Assembly (NCBI RefSeq): GCF_003096675.1
Contig: NZ_QEKW01000024.1
Coordinates: 1 to 60,208 of the forward strand
DNA: 60,208 nucleotides
Direction of reading: 5' to 3'
From: Actinomycetospora cinnamomea
GTDB lineage: Bacteria; Actinomycetota; Actinomycetes; Mycobacteriales; Pseudonocardiaceae
This document shows, in pieces, positions 1 through 9,118 of this stretch. The notes below the pieces were generated by a model. That model worked only from the letters and a program-made list of their open reading frames with translations, had not been told where the DNA came from and did not search any database. A program made the position numbers and the translations under genes. The first letter of the stretch is position 1. The number at the start of each line of letters is the position of its first letter.

Positions 1-1
1 C

Positions 2-409
2 GCTGAGATCTACCTCAGCCAGCCGGGACTCGGGACCGTGCTGGGCGCCCGGGTGCTCGCCGAGTTCGGCGACGACCCGCACCGCTACCAAGATCACAAG
101 GCTCGCCGGAACTACGCCGGCACCTCCCCGATCACCCGCGCCTCGGGACGCAGGACCGTCGTGCTCGCGCGCTACGCCCGCAACCGCCGCCTCGGCGACG
201 CGGTCCACCAATGGGCGTTCTGCGCGCTGAACGCCTCTCCCGGCGCGCGGGCCTACTACGACCAACTACGCGCCCGCGGCACCAGCCACCACGCCGCGCT
301 ACGACAGCTCGGAAACCGCCTCGTCGGCATCCTGCACGGCTGCCTCAAGACCCGAACCCGCTACGACGAGACCAACGCCTGGGCCCACCGGCAGGCCGCC
401 GCCGCTTGA
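2..409 (+). CDS. IS110-family transposase, C-terminal part (5' end outside window)
   Basis: The reading frame is open from base 2 and has no start inside the window, so this is the last ~135 residues of a longer protein. It carries the IS110/IS116/IS902 C-terminal transposase features: a PGLGTVLGARVLAEFGD stretch (the helix-hairpin-helix-like segment of the family), a YAGTSPI block shortly after, and an RN-rich stretch followed by YYDQLRARG. This domain acts with the N-terminal DEDD domain to move elements that lack terminal inverted repeats. The visible part is uninterrupted up to its TGA, so the element may be intact to the left. Family assignment is firm; activity cannot be judged without the N-terminal half. 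Confidence 0.88.
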   Translation, partial: AEIYLSQPGLGTVLGARVLAEFGDDPHRYQDHKARRNYAGTSPITRASGRRTVVLARYARNRRLGDAVHQWAFCALNASPGARAYYDQLRARGTSHHAALRQLGNRLVGILHGCLKTRTRYDETNAWAHRQAAAA

Positions 410-484
410 CCTCCCGCCCCATGGGATGTCTGAGGCGCCGCGGGGGACCCTTCGGGAACCGAAGCGTTCCCGCCACCCCCACGA

Positions 485-502
485 CCCGCCGACCACGGCG
501 GG
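485..502. terminator. Short hairpin between transposase and HTH gene
   Basis: CCCGCCG, a four-base loop, then CGGCGGG, lying between two convergent genes. A second weaker hairpin (CGGGAAC / GTTCCCG, 453-472) precedes it. There is no U-tract, as is usual in very G+C-rich actinobacteria, so the terminator role is an inference from position. Confidence 0.35.
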
Positions 503-590
503 CGGTGTCACACCGCAGGCACCACCAGGTCCGCGTCGGTGTCGCCGTCGGTGCCAGGAGGTCACGCCACGCGCGGCGGACACGGGTGCC

Positions 591-1040
591 TCAACCGCCG
601 TCGTCGACGACGCCGGCATCCGACTCCCGCACCAGCACCGACGCCCGCTGGCGTGTCACGCCGAACAGGGCCGCGATGGCGTTGATCGACAGCCCCTCGG
701 CATGCAGCGAGCGGGCCTCCTCCCGGCGCCACCGGCTGCCCGCGCGGTTCAGGCCGTCCAGGGCCTCCGAGACGAGCTCGACGATCAACGGCCGCGCCTC
801 GGCCGACACCGCCTCACGCCAACTGCAGTCGGCGGCGCGGAGAGCCCGCAACTGCTCGCTGCGCTCCAGCGCGGCCTGCAGGCCCGCGACGCAGGCGGTG
901 AGCTCCTCGGCGAGGCCGGCCAGCGCCGCGTCCGCGGTGTCGGCGTCCTCCACCGACGCCGCTCCCGCCCCGTCCGCCACCGCGCTCCCCGATCCGGTCA
1001 TGCTCGCCAGGGGACAATACCTGTTGCACGCGACACCCAT
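591..1040 (-). CDS. Small helix-turn-helix protein
   Basis: A 149-residue protein whose last third reads like a Hin/resolvase-type helix-turn-helix (EEARSLHAEGLSINAIAALFGVT followed by RQRASVLV), while the middle is an acidic/leucine-rich helical region. It probably binds DNA. The ATG at 1040 is chosen because AGGAG lies six bases upstream; a second ATG at 1001 would give 136 residues and is possible. The start region holds two cysteines (CNRYC), absent if the later start is used. It is divergent from the RsbW-like gene at 1158 with 117 bp between. No named family recognised. Confidence 0.7.
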   Translation of the reverse strand: MGVACNRYCPLASMTGSGSAVADGAGAASVEDADTADAALAGLAEELTACVAGLQAALERSEQLRALRAADCSWREAVSAEARPLIVELVSEALDGLNRAGSRWRREEARSLHAEGLSINAIAALFGVTRQRASVLVRESDAGVVDDGG

Positions 1041-1157
1041 TGCGGCTCCTCGTGCCCCATTGATTCTGTGACACTCTGTGGATAGCCGCCGGTGCAGACC
1101 GCGCGCCTGCTGCCCCGAACGAGTGTTCCGGCCCCAGACCGAGAGATCGGAGGACTC

Positions 1158-1661
1158 ATGTCGACACTGTCCGCAACAGTAGACCTCCCGGTCACCGCCT
1201 ACACCGTCCGTGATGCACGCGCCCTCACGTTGGCGCTGGTCGCCGCGTGGGACAGCGGTGTCTCCCGCGAGGACCTGGCCCTGCTCATCGACGACCTCAC
1301 CGCCGACGTCGTCGACCACGCGAGCGCGGAGGCGAGCCTGGTGCTCGAGCTGAGCCTCGCCGACGAGCTGCTCCGGGTCGGCCTGGTCGACGGCAGTGCC
1401 GTGCGGCCCGTGGCCGATGACGTCACCCGGCTCGGGGGCCACTGGGCGCTCGCGCACCGCTGGGGCGACGAGCCCTACCAGAACGGGCACCGCGTCTGGT
1501 TCGAGCTCCTCCCGCCGCTGCCCGGCCCCGAGGCGGGCGGCGTCGTGGCCGGCCCCGCGGACATGGCGGTGTTCGCCGCCGCGCTCACCGCGGCGGTGGG
1601 CACGATCGACGGGGTGGTCGCCGAGCCGGCCGGGGTCGCACCCGAGTCCGGCACCACCTGA
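1158..1661 (+). CDS. RsbW/SpoIIAB-like ATP-binding protein
   Basis: A 167-residue protein resembling the stand-alone histidine-kinase-type ATPase domains (HATPase_c_2) that act as anti-sigma factors or their partners in actinobacteria. The N-terminal part has the LALLIDDLTADVVDHA segment, where the family normally shows an ELVxNAxxHA box; here D replaces E and N, so the Mg-ATP-binding residues are not standard. The middle LGGHWALAHRW corresponds to the glycine-rich G1 region. An excellent ribosome site (CGGAGGA) lies four bases before the ATG. Loss of the usual N-box residues suggests a non-kinase, perhaps binding-only, role. Partner sigma or anti-anti-sigma genes are not adjacent. Confidence 0.7.
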   Translation: MSTLSATVDLPVTAYTVRDARALTLALVAAWDSGVSREDLALLIDDLTADVVDHASAEASLVLELSLADELLRVGLVDGSAVRPVADDVTRLGGHWALAHRWGDEPYQNGHRVWFELLPPLPGPEAGGVVAGPADMAVFAAALTAAVGTIDGVVAEPAGVAPESGTT

Positions 1662-1734
1662 CCCGCCCCTTCAGCTCCGCGTCAGGCGCAACGAGGACGA
1701 TCGTCCGCGTGCGACACGGGGAGCGGGGGACCGG

Positions 1735-4260
1735 ATGACGACGGCGACCGTCGAGGGCCTGACCGAGGCGCGGGCCCGCGAGCTCGCCCGGGAGGGCCGG
1801 GCGAACACCCCCGTCTCGGGCTCGGGCCGCACCACCGCCCGCATCCTGCGCACGACCGTCTTCTCGTTCTACAACAACACGCTCTTCGTCATCGGGATCG
1901 CGCTGCTCGCGCTCGGGCGCTACAGCGACGCCCTGGTCAGCGTCGGTCTCGGCATCATCAACGCGGCGCTCGCGGCCGTCCAGGAGCTGCGCGCCAAGCG
2001 CCAGCTGGACCGCCTCCAGTTGCTGGCGCGCGAGCCGGTCACCGTCGTGCGCGACGGCACCGAACGGCAGGTCCCGCCGTCGGAGGTCGTCGTCGGCGAC
2101 CTCGTGCGCGTGCGCACCGGGGACCAGGTGGTGGTCGACGGGCCGCTGGTCACCGCGGACGGGCCCGGCGCGCGCGTGGAGGTCGACGAGTCGCTGCTCA
2201 CCGGCGAGTCCGACCCGATCGCCAAGGCCGTGGGCGACGTCCTGCTCTCGGGCAGCTCGTGCTCGGGCGGGGAGGGGCTGCAACGCGCCGAGGCCGTCGG
2301 GGCGGACAGCCACGCCGGACAGCTCACGATCGCGGCCCGCGCGGACACGACCGCGCTGACCCCGCTGCAGTGGCGCATCGAGCTGGTGGTGCGCATCGTC
2401 ATCACCCTCGTGCTGCTGATGAGCGGCGCGATCCTCGCGCAGGCCGCCCTCGACGGCTCGACCGTGCTGCGCTTCGTGCAGACCTCCGCCGTGCTCTCCG
2501 GCCTCGTCCCGTACGGACTGTTCTTCCTGATCGCCGTGGCCTACAGCGTGGGTGCCGCGCGGATCGCCGGCCGCGGCGCGCTCGTGCAGCGGACCAACGC
2601 CATCGAGGCCCTCAGCCGCGTCGACGTCGTCTGCACCGACAAGACCGGGACGCTGACGAGCGGACGGCTCACCCTCGCCGAGATCGTTCCCGCCGGTGGC
2701 GACGAGGCCCGCGCACGCGAGCTGCTCGGCACGTTCGCTAGGTCCGTGTCGAGCACCAACGCCACCGCGTCCGCGCTCGCCGCCGACGAGACCCTGCCCG
2801 GGGACCGCCGCGAGGTCGTCGACGAGGTCGAGTTCCGGTCCTCGCTGCGCTGGAGCGGGATCACCCTCGCCGACGGCACCTCGGTGGTGCTCGGGGCGCC
2901 CTCGACGGTGCGTCCGGCTCTCACCGACGCCGACCTGGTCACCGACGACGCCGTCCGCCGGCGTACCGACCAGGGGCTGCGGGTGCTCGTGCTGGCGCGC
3001 GGCACCGGCCCGCTGCGCGACGCGGGCGGCCGCCCGCGGCTGCCGCGCCTGCGCCCGGTGGCGCTCGTCGCGATGGCCGACGAGCTGCGCGACGGCGTCA
3101 CCGACGTGCTGACCGGCCTGGCCGCCGAGGGCGTGGCGGTCAAGGTCATCTCGGGCGACGACCCCGACACCGTCGCGGCGCTCGCCCGCCGCGCCGGCCT
3201 CGACGCACCCGGTATCGCGGGCGCGCAGCTCGCCGCCCTCGAGGGGCACGACACGACGGCGTTCGACGAGGCGGTGGACACCCACGGCGTCTTCGGGCGC
3301 GTCGTCCCGGAGCAGAAGGAGAAGATCGTCGCGTCGCTACGCCGCGGCGGGCACCGCGTGGCGATGGTGGGGGACGGCGTCAACGACGCCCGCGCGCTGA
3401 AGCAGGCGGAGGTCGGCGTCGCGATGCGTTCGGGCAGCTCGGTCACCCGGGACGTGGCCGACATCGTGCTGCTCGACGACTCGTTCACCACGCTGCCGCC
3501 TGCGCGCACCGAGGGACGCCGCATCATCGCCGGTGTCAGCAGCTCGATGTACCTGTTCCTCGCGCGGGTGGCGACGCAGATGCTGGTCATCCTCACCGTC
3601 ACCCTGCTCGGCCTCGGCTTCCCCTACACCCCCACGCAGGTCGGGCTGACGCTCTTCACCGTCGGCGTGCCGACCTTCTTCCTGACGATGTGGGCGCGCC
3701 CGAAGCCCCCGCAGGAGGACCTGCTGGTCTCGCTGGCGCGGTTCGTCATCCCGGTCGGCGTGCTCACCGCCGGGTTCGGCACGGCCATCTACGCCTTCCT
3801 GTATCAAAGAGTGACGACCGGGCTCTCGGGGACACCGTTCCCGCGCGCGGTCGACCTGTTCGAGAGATACACCGGCCTCACCTACGGCGTCGACGCGGAC
3901 TTCGTCGAGGCGTCAGCCACCCTGGGAGCCCAGTCCGGTCTCTCGATCTTCGTGTCCACCAGCTCGCTGATCCTGATCCTGTTGCTCGAACCGCCACAGC
4001 GACTCTTCACGGCGTGGGCACCGGTGAGCGAGGACCGCCGACCCCTCTGGCTGGCGCTCGGGCTGTTCATCGCCTTCGCGGTCGTGCTGCTCGTCCCGGC
4101 GACCCGCGCGTACTTCGGCCTCACGGCGCCGGACCCGCCAGTGGTCAGGACCGCGGCACTCGGCGTGGTGGCCTGGTTCATCACGCTGAGCCTGGTGCTG
4201 CGCCACCGCGTGCTCGAGCGGGTCCTGGGCCTGTACCAGCGGCCTACGGTCGGGGCATGA
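1735..4260 (+). CDS. CtpE-like P-type cation ATPase
   Basis: An 841-residue membrane ATPase. In order it has an N-terminal cytosolic stretch, a first membrane pair (~residues 40-85), an actuator domain with LLTGES, a second membrane pair, the phosphorylation site CTDKTGT, a nucleotide-binding domain, the hinge motif GDGVNDARALKQAEVGVAM, and about six C-terminal membrane spans. The layout and many blocks (VQELRAKRQLD, RVDVVC) match Mycobacterium CtpE, which takes up calcium; that ion is inferred from family. It lacks the CPC motif and N-terminal metal-binding domains of heavy-metal pumps. The start ATG follows a GGGGGA ribosome site. Its stop overlaps the next gene's ATG (ATGA), implying co-translation. 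Confidence 0.9.
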   Translation: MTTATVEGLTEARARELAREGRANTPVSGSGRTTARILRTTVFSFYNNTLFVIGIALLALGRYSDALVSVGLGIINAALAAVQELRAKRQLDRLQLLAREPVTVVRDGTERQVPPSEVVVGDLVRVRTGDQVVVDGPLVTADGPGARVEVDESLLTGESDPIAKAVGDVLLSGSSCSGGEGLQRAEAVGADSHAGQLTIAARADTTALTPLQWRIELVVRIVITLVLLMSGAILAQAALDGSTVLRFVQTSAVLSGLVPYGLFFLIAVAYSVGAARIAGRGALVQRTNAIEALSRVDVVCTDKTGTLTSGRLTLAEIVPAGGDEARARELLGTFARSVSSTNATASALAADETLPGDRREVVDEVEFRSSLRWSGITLADGTSVVLGAPSTVRPALTDADLVTDDAVRRRTDQGLRVLVLARGTGPLRDAGGRPRLPRLRPVALVAMADELRDGVTDVLTGLAAEGVAVKVISGDDPDTVAALARRAGLDAPGIAGAQLAALEGHDTTAFDEAVDTHGVFGRVVPEQKEKIVASLRRGGHRVAMVGDGVNDARALKQAEVGVAMRSGSSVTRDVADIVLLDDSFTTLPPARTEGRRIIAGVSSSMYLFLARVATQMLVILTVTLLGLGFPYTPTQVGLTLFTVGVPTFFLTMWARPKPPQEDLLVSLARFVIPVGVLTAGFGTAIYAFLYQRVTTGLSGTPFPRAVDLFERYTGLTYGVDADFVEASATLGAQSGLSIFVSTSSLILILLLEPPQRLFTAWAPVSEDRRPLWLALGLFIAFAVVLLVPATRAYFGLTAPDPPVVRTAALGVVAWFITLSLVLRHRVLERVLGLYQRPTVGA

Positions 4261-4913
4261 GCCCGACTCCCGACGACGTCGACGTGTTCTTCACCGACCG
4301 GCTGCACCTCGAGGACGACGCCCTGCGGGCCGCGCGCGACCGGGCGCACGAGGCCGGGCTGCCCGACATCGCCGTGACGCCGGGCCACGGCGCGCTGCTG
4401 GCGCTGTTGGCGCAGGTCACGGGCGCACGGCGGGTGCTCGAGGTCGGCACGCTCGGCGGCTACTCGACGATCTGGCTCGCCCGCACGGTCGGACCCACGG
4501 GACGGGTGACGAGTTTGGAGATCGACCCGCACCACGCCGAGGTCGCCCGCGCGTGCGTCGACGCGGCGGGCGTCGGCGACCGCGTCGAGATCGTCGTCGG
4601 GCGCGCGCTCGACACGCTGCCGGCCGTGGAGGGGCCGCTGGACCTCGTCTTCGTCGACGCCGACAAGGAGAACAACGCCGCGTACGTGCGCGCGGCGCTG
4701 GAGCTCACGCGTCCGGGCGCGGTGGTCGTCGTCGACAACGTCGTGCGCGAGGGCCGGGTCGCCGACGACACCGACGACTCCCCCACCGTGCGCGGGATCC
4801 GGGAGGTCGTGGACCTCGTCGCGGCCGACCCGCGCCTGGACACCGCGACCGCGCTGCAGACCGTCGACCGCAAGGGGTGGGACGGCCTGCTCCTCGCCCG
4901 CGTGACCGGCTGA
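4257..4913 (+). CDS. Class I O-methyltransferase (COMT-like)
   Basis: A 218-residue, Mg-dependent, SAM-using O-methyltransferase of the caffeoyl-CoA/catechol type. The SAM-binding loop is EVGTLGGYST (~60-70), a second acidic element is TSLEID, and FVDADKENN carries the metal-binding aspartate. VVDNVVREG and the closing GWDGLLLAR are typical of the family. Length is normal (210-225). The ATG overlaps the ATPase stop by four bases, so it depends on that transcript; no functional link between the two is obvious. Substrate unknown. Confidence 0.88.
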   Translation: MSPTPDDVDVFFTDRLHLEDDALRAARDRAHEAGLPDIAVTPGHGALLALLAQVTGARRVLEVGTLGGYSTIWLARTVGPTGRVTSLEIDPHHAEVARACVDAAGVGDRVEIVVGRALDTLPAVEGPLDLVFVDADKENNAAYVRAALELTRPGAVVVVDNVVREGRVADDTDDSPTVRGIREVVDLVAADPRLDTATALQTVDRKGWDGLLLARVTG

Positions 4914-5085
4914 CCACCGGCTGTCTCGGTCCAGAACCCCCTCACCTGGCGCGGGCCCCGTGACCTGGCCCACCATGAAAGAACCGTGTTCAGATCGCGA
5001 GCAACGGTCGATCCTCCGTGCTCGGTCCGGGGCCTCGCGGCTCCCGCGCGCACGGCCCCGGTGGTGGACGAGGAGGTCCCCGCCC

Positions 5086-5277
5086 ATGTGGCACCTGCAC
5101 TGGCGCGCCGACACGGCGCGCCGGACCCGCCCGGCCGAGTCGGCCGGCGACGGGACGCGCGCCGTCCGGCGCCGCCCCGTCCCCGCGCGCGGCTCGTTCC
5201 AGCACGTCTGGCACGACACCCCCGCCGCCGCGCAGGCGGGCGACGTCCCGGAGTCGGTCCGTGTCCGCGGACGCTGA
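5086..5277 (+). CDS. Hypothetical small basic protein
   Basis: A 63-residue frame starting ATG with GAGGAGGT nine bases upstream, rich in arginine and alanine (MWHLHWRADTARR at the start). No domain, signal peptide or membrane span is seen. Third positions are G/C-rich, and it overlaps the next small gene by 17 bases. It could be a real stress-type small protein or a chance frame; the good ribosome site is the main argument. Confidence 0.45.
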   Translation: MWHLHWRADTARRTRPAESAGDGTRAVRRRPVPARGSFQHVWHDTPAAAQAGDVPESVRVRGR

Positions 5278-5608
5278 CGCCGGGCCCGATGTGCGGGCGG
5301 AGGAGCGGCCGGACGAGCGGACCGAGGCGCGGGCCGAGGAGTGCCGCCGCGCCGCCCGCGCGCTGGCCCCGTGCACGCGTCACGACGGCGGACTGACCCT
5401 GTCCGGGTCGTCCGCGGCGGCGCTCGCCGAGCTCCTGCGGGTACTCGCGCGCGACGGCGCCGACGTCACCGACGCCGTGGTGCGCGCGGCCCGGCGGCTG
5501 CACGCCGAGGCGCAGGCCCAGTCGGGCACGCCGACCGCCGCGACCGCCGGGGCTCCCGCGCCGCGGGCCGCGGCCGACGCGGCGCCCGGGAGCCTCGCGG
5601 CGCGCTGA
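5261..5608 (+). CDS. Hypothetical 115-residue protein
   Basis: GTG-started frame with an acidic N-terminus, a central helical segment (SAAALAELLRVLARDGADVTDAVVRAARRLHAEA) and an alanine/proline-rich low-complexity tail. The overall shape resembles small cytosolic actinobacterial proteins of unknown role. It overlaps the preceding small gene by 17 bases and ends 24 bp before the convergent molybdoenzyme stop. No function can be given. Confidence 0.5.
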   Translation: MSADADAGPDVRAEERPDERTEARAEECRRAARALAPCTRHDGGLTLSGSSAAALAELLRVLARDGADVTDAVVRAARRLHAEAQAQSGTPTAATAGAPAPRAAADAAPGSLAAR

Positions 5609-5632
5609 GCCGACCGGCCGCACAGGGGAGCC

Positions 5633-7768
5633 TCACACCGGCGTGACCTCCACCCGTGTGTCCGAGAACGTCGGCGCGTTGCCGAGGTCGGCGAAGGCGA
5701 ACGGGTTGACCGCGTTGACCGTGCTCTGGTCCTTCGCGTTCTTGGGCCACGCGCCCATCGGCGCCACGGCGACCCCGGGCGCCACCTCGTCGCTCACCCG
5801 CGCGAGCGCGACGAACCGGCCGCGGTCGTTGTGGACCGCCACGTAGACCCCGTCGACGATGTCGCGGGCCGCCGCGTCCGCGGGGTGCAGCGTCACGGTC
5901 TGCTCGCCCTGCACCCGCTTCTGCATCGCCTGGTCGCCGGCACTCGAATTGAGGTAGGCGTGCGACTTGGGCGAGATCAGGTTCAGCGGGTGGCTGTCGC
6001 CGGTCTCGCGCGGGGGGACGTAGTGCGGCAGCGGGTCGACGTACCCGCCCGGCTGGTACTCCTCCGACAGCTGGCGGAACAGCGGGACGACGAAGTTGCC
6101 GGCCGCCTCGAGCGCCGACGAGCGGAACTCGGTCCTCCCCGACGGCGTCGGGAACCCGCCGTCGGCGTGCGGGCGGTACTCGTCGGGGCCGGGCAGGTTC
6201 AGCCGGGCCCAGCCGCTCTCGCGGAGGGACTCCAGCGTGATGCCCTCCATGACCGGCGACGACCAGTCGTACGCCTGGGCCAGGAGCTCGGAGTCCGACA
6301 GACGGAAGTACTCGTCGTCGAAGCCCATCCGGGCGGCGAGGCGGCGGAACAGCTCGGTGTTCGGGACGGCCTCGCCCTCCGGCGCGACGGCCGGGGTGTT
6401 CAGCGTGACGTAGAAGTGGCCCCAGCTGAACATGATGTCGTGCTGCTCGAGCTGGGTGGTCGCGGGCAGCACGATGTCGGCGTGGCGGGCCGTGTCGGTG
6501 AGGACGTGGTCGCTGACGACGGTGAACAGGTCCTCCCGGGCCAGGCCGCGCGCGACCTTGTCCTGCTCGGGGCAGACGACCATCGGGTTGGAGTTGTAGA
6601 CCACCAGTGCGGTGATCGGCGGGTCGAGCGGGAGCTCGCCGGTCAGCGCCCGGCCGATCAGGTACTGGTTGACGACCCGCGTACCGGGCGTGGCCATCTC
6701 CGGGTGGATGAACGCCGGCCAGTTCACGGGGTGCGCCCAGAGCGGGAGCTGCAGCAGGCCACCGCCGACGTGGCGCCAGGCCCCCACCAGCGCGGGCAGG
6801 CAGGCGATGGAGCGCACGGTCTGGCCGCCACCCGCGTGCCGCTCGATCGCGACGCCGATACGGATCAGCGAGGGGTCCGTGGTGGCGTACTCGCGGGCGA
6901 GCGTGCGGATGTCGTCCGCGGGGATGCCGGTCTCCTCCGACGCCCACTCCGGCGTGTACTGCCGGACCCGCTCGGCCAGCTCCTCGTAGCCGAGCGTGTG
7001 CTCGCGGACGTAGTCCTCGTCGGCCAGCCCCTCGCCGATGATCACGTTCATCATCGCCAGGGCGAGGGCGCCGTCGGTGCCCGGGCGGATCGGGATGTGC
7101 CAGTCGGCGCGTCGGGCCGTCTTGTGCCGCACGGGGTCGATGACGACGACCTTCGCGCCCCGCTTCTGGGCCTCGGCGACCACCGGCCACAGATGCAGGT
7201 TGGTCGAGACCATGTTGCAGGCCCAGATGATGATGTAGCGGGAGTGCACGAGGCTCTCGGGGTCGACGCCCGCGGTGGCGCCGACCGTGGCGGCGTAGGC
7301 GGTGCAGGCCCCGGAGTCGCAGTAGGTGCGCTCGGTGACGGTGGCGCCGAGTCGGTGGAAGAACGCGTCGCCGACCGACAGGCCGTTCAGGATGCCCTGC
7401 GTGCCCAGGTAGCTCACCGGCATGACCGTCTCCGGCCCGTGCTCGGCGATCTTCGCCCGGAACTGCTCCGCGATCGTGTCGAGGGCTTCGTCCCACGTGA
7501 TCTGCTCGAAGCGCCCGCTGCCCTTGGGCCCGGTGCGGCGCATCGGGTGCAGCACGCGGTCGGGGTCGTAGACCTTGTCCTGGTAGTTGTTGACCTTGAC
7601 GCACAGCCCGCCGCGCGTGAACGGGTGCTCGGGGTCGCCGCGTACGCCCGTGGCCACGCCGTTCTCGACGGTCACGACCATCGCGCAGGTATCGGGGCAG
7701 TCGTGCGGGCAGGCCGCGCGCACCGTGGTCGTGGTGGGCGTCAGCGGCAGGTCGTCGAGCGCGGTCAC
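5633..7768 (-). CDS. Molybdopterin oxidoreductase (DMSO-reductase family)
   Basis: A 711-residue molybdenum/tungsten bis-MGD enzyme. The N-terminus has an iron-sulfur signature CPHDCPDTC followed ~27 residues on by GGLCVK, enough for one [4Fe-4S] cluster. Molybdopterin-binding blocks follow (VYNSNPMVV, HADIVLPATTQLEQHD) and a C-terminal dinucleotide-binding domain with LNLISPKSHAYLNSSAG. No twin-arginine signal is visible, so a cytoplasmic location is likely. The GTG at 7768 is chosen (CGGGAG five bases upstream); an in-frame ATG at 7906 would add 46 proline-rich residues unlike the family. No electron-transfer subunit is adjacent. Divergent from an AraC regulator, its probable controller. 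Substrate unknown. Confidence 0.9.
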   Translation of the reverse strand: MTALDDLPLTPTTTTVRAACPHDCPDTCAMVVTVENGVATGVRGDPEHPFTRGGLCVKVNNYQDKVYDPDRVLHPMRRTGPKGSGRFEQITWDEALDTIAEQFRAKIAEHGPETVMPVSYLGTQGILNGLSVGDAFFHRLGATVTERTYCDSGACTAYAATVGATAGVDPESLVHSRYIIIWACNMVSTNLHLWPVVAEAQKRGAKVVVIDPVRHKTARRADWHIPIRPGTDGALALAMMNVIIGEGLADEDYVREHTLGYEELAERVRQYTPEWASEETGIPADDIRTLAREYATTDPSLIRIGVAIERHAGGGQTVRSIACLPALVGAWRHVGGGLLQLPLWAHPVNWPAFIHPEMATPGTRVVNQYLIGRALTGELPLDPPITALVVYNSNPMVVCPEQDKVARGLAREDLFTVVSDHVLTDTARHADIVLPATTQLEQHDIMFSWGHFYVTLNTPAVAPEGEAVPNTELFRRLAARMGFDDEYFRLSDSELLAQAYDWSSPVMEGITLESLRESGWARLNLPGPDEYRPHADGGFPTPSGRTEFRSSALEAAGNFVVPLFRQLSEEYQPGGYVDPLPHYVPPRETGDSHPLNLISPKSHAYLNSSAGDQAMQKRVQGEQTVTLHPADAAARDIVDGVYVAVHNDRGRFVALARVSDEVAPGVAVAPMGAWPKNAKDQSTVNAVNPFAFADLGNAPTFSDTRVEVTPV

Positions 7769-7998
7769 GGGGGCTCCCGGGGGCGGCACGGGCGGCGGGT
7801 GACCGCCGCGTCGGTGGTGGGCCGGGCGGTCGGCGACGACCGCGATCCCGGCAGCCTGCGCGACGCCGGGGGGCGGGCGCTTGTCGCTGCGCGACGGATC
7901 AGGCACGCTGCGCGCCGAGTCCGGCCCGGCTCCCGTTGACCGACGACGCCGCGCTCCCTAGCGTCGAGCCACCTCGTCGAGCACCCTGCGAGCCGCCC

Positions 7999-9000
7999 GT
8001 GGCGACCACCACCCGCCCCGTGGGTCCCGTCCCACGGCCTCCCGCGATCGCGCGCGCCGCCGGCGCGTCCGCGGTCGAGGGCCGTGCCGACCGGCTGGAC
8101 GGCTGGCGCGACCTGTTGCGCGAGCACTTCGTGGCCCTCGACGTCCACGCCGACGGCGACGCGCCGTTCGGCGGCACGGTGCGCAGCAGCCCGCTCGGGC
8201 ACCTCGCGGTGGCCACGGTCGGCTCCACCGGCCAGGACTGCATCCGCACACCCGGCCTGGCCCGCCGCGACGCCGACGCCTACCTGCAGGTCGGGATGAT
8301 CGCCCGCGGCCGGGCGGTGGTGCGCCAGGACGGGCGCGAGGCCCTGCTCGGACCCGGCGCCTACGCGATCTACGAGACCGGCCGGCCCTTCGCGTGGCGG
8401 TTCCACGGGCCGTGGCGGCTGCTGGTGTTCACGTGGCCGCGCGAGCTCGTGGGCCTCGACGAGGACACCTCGCGCGCGGCCACCGCGCGGGCGCTGGGCG
8501 GTGACCGCCTGGGCGGGATCGTCGGGCGCACGCTCGCCGACGTCGTCGCCACACCGCCGAGCCTCTCCCCCGCCGGCGGCGACCGGCTCGCGACCGAGCT
8601 CGCCGACCTCGTCGGCACGGTCGCCGGCGAGGCACTGCGGCGCGACGACGTCCCGGGGCCTCGCGGGGCCGCCGAGCTGCGCACCCGGGTCGAGGCGTTC
8701 GTCGCCGAGCACCTGGAGGACCCCGACCTGGGGCCGGACATGATCGCCCGCGCGCACTTCGTCTCCACCCGCCAGCTCCACCGTGCCTTCGCCGACGCCG
8801 CGACGACCGTCGGCCGACTGGTGCGACAGCGGCGCCTGGAGCACGGTCGGCGGGAGCTGGCGGACCCCCGCCTCGCCGACCTCTCGGTCACCGACGTCGC
8901 GCTGCGCTGCGGCTTCTCCGACCTCGCCGCGTTCAGCCGCGCGTTCAAGGACGCCTTCCACGAGCCGCCGAGCACCTTCCGGCGCCGTCACGGCGGGTGA
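7999..9000 (+). CDS. AraC-family regulator with cupin-like sensor
   Basis: About 333 residues. The N-terminal half is an AraC-binding-like sensor (GPGAYAIYETGRPFAWRF, typical of the AraC_binding_2 type) and the C-terminal ~100 residues carry the two helix-turn-helix motifs (MIARAHFVSTRQLHRAF; VTDVALRCGFSDLAAFSRAFKDAF). GTG at 7999 is preferred; a TTG at 7936 would add 21 residues. The 230 bp between it and the molybdoenzyme gene is the likely shared control region, though I see no clear repeated half-site there. Probably activates the divergent oxidoreductase; inducer unknown. Confidence 0.85.
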   Translation: MATTTRPVGPVPRPPAIARAAGASAVEGRADRLDGWRDLLREHFVALDVHADGDAPFGGTVRSSPLGHLAVATVGSTGQDCIRTPGLARRDADAYLQVGMIARGRAVVRQDGREALLGPGAYAIYETGRPFAWRFHGPWRLLVFTWPRELVGLDEDTSRAATARALGGDRLGGIVGRTLADVVATPPSLSPAGGDRLATELADLVGTVAGEALRRDDVPGPRGAAELRTRVEAFVAEHLEDPDLGPDMIARAHFVSTRQLHRAFADAATTVGRLVRQRRLEHGRRELADPRLADLSVTDVALRCGFSDLAAFSRAFKDAFHEPPSTFRRRHGG

Positions 9001-9118
9001 CCGCGCGCTCGCGGAGGAAATTGCCTGGCCGGCGGGGAACATCCGGCCCCGCCCGCACCGTCGAAGTGCCGAACGCCCACCACGACGGGCACCGAGCACC
9101 CACAGGAGCGAGCAGGCC

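Noticed and set aside
1041..1157. Direct repeat TCTGTG x2 and a possible TTGATT-17-TAGCCG promoter before the RsbW-like gene
   Set aside because: Plausible by position but too short and too degenerate to claim as a mapped promoter or operator.
5466..7604. Very long minus-strand frame antisense-shifted within the molybdoenzyme region
   Set aside because: It overlaps the molybdopterin oxidoreductase in another frame and shows arginine/proline-rich shadow composition with no domain.
5831..7939. 702-codon plus-strand open frame opposite the molybdoenzyme
   Set aside because: High-G+C shadow of the real gene; no motif, and it reads through the likely AraC control region.
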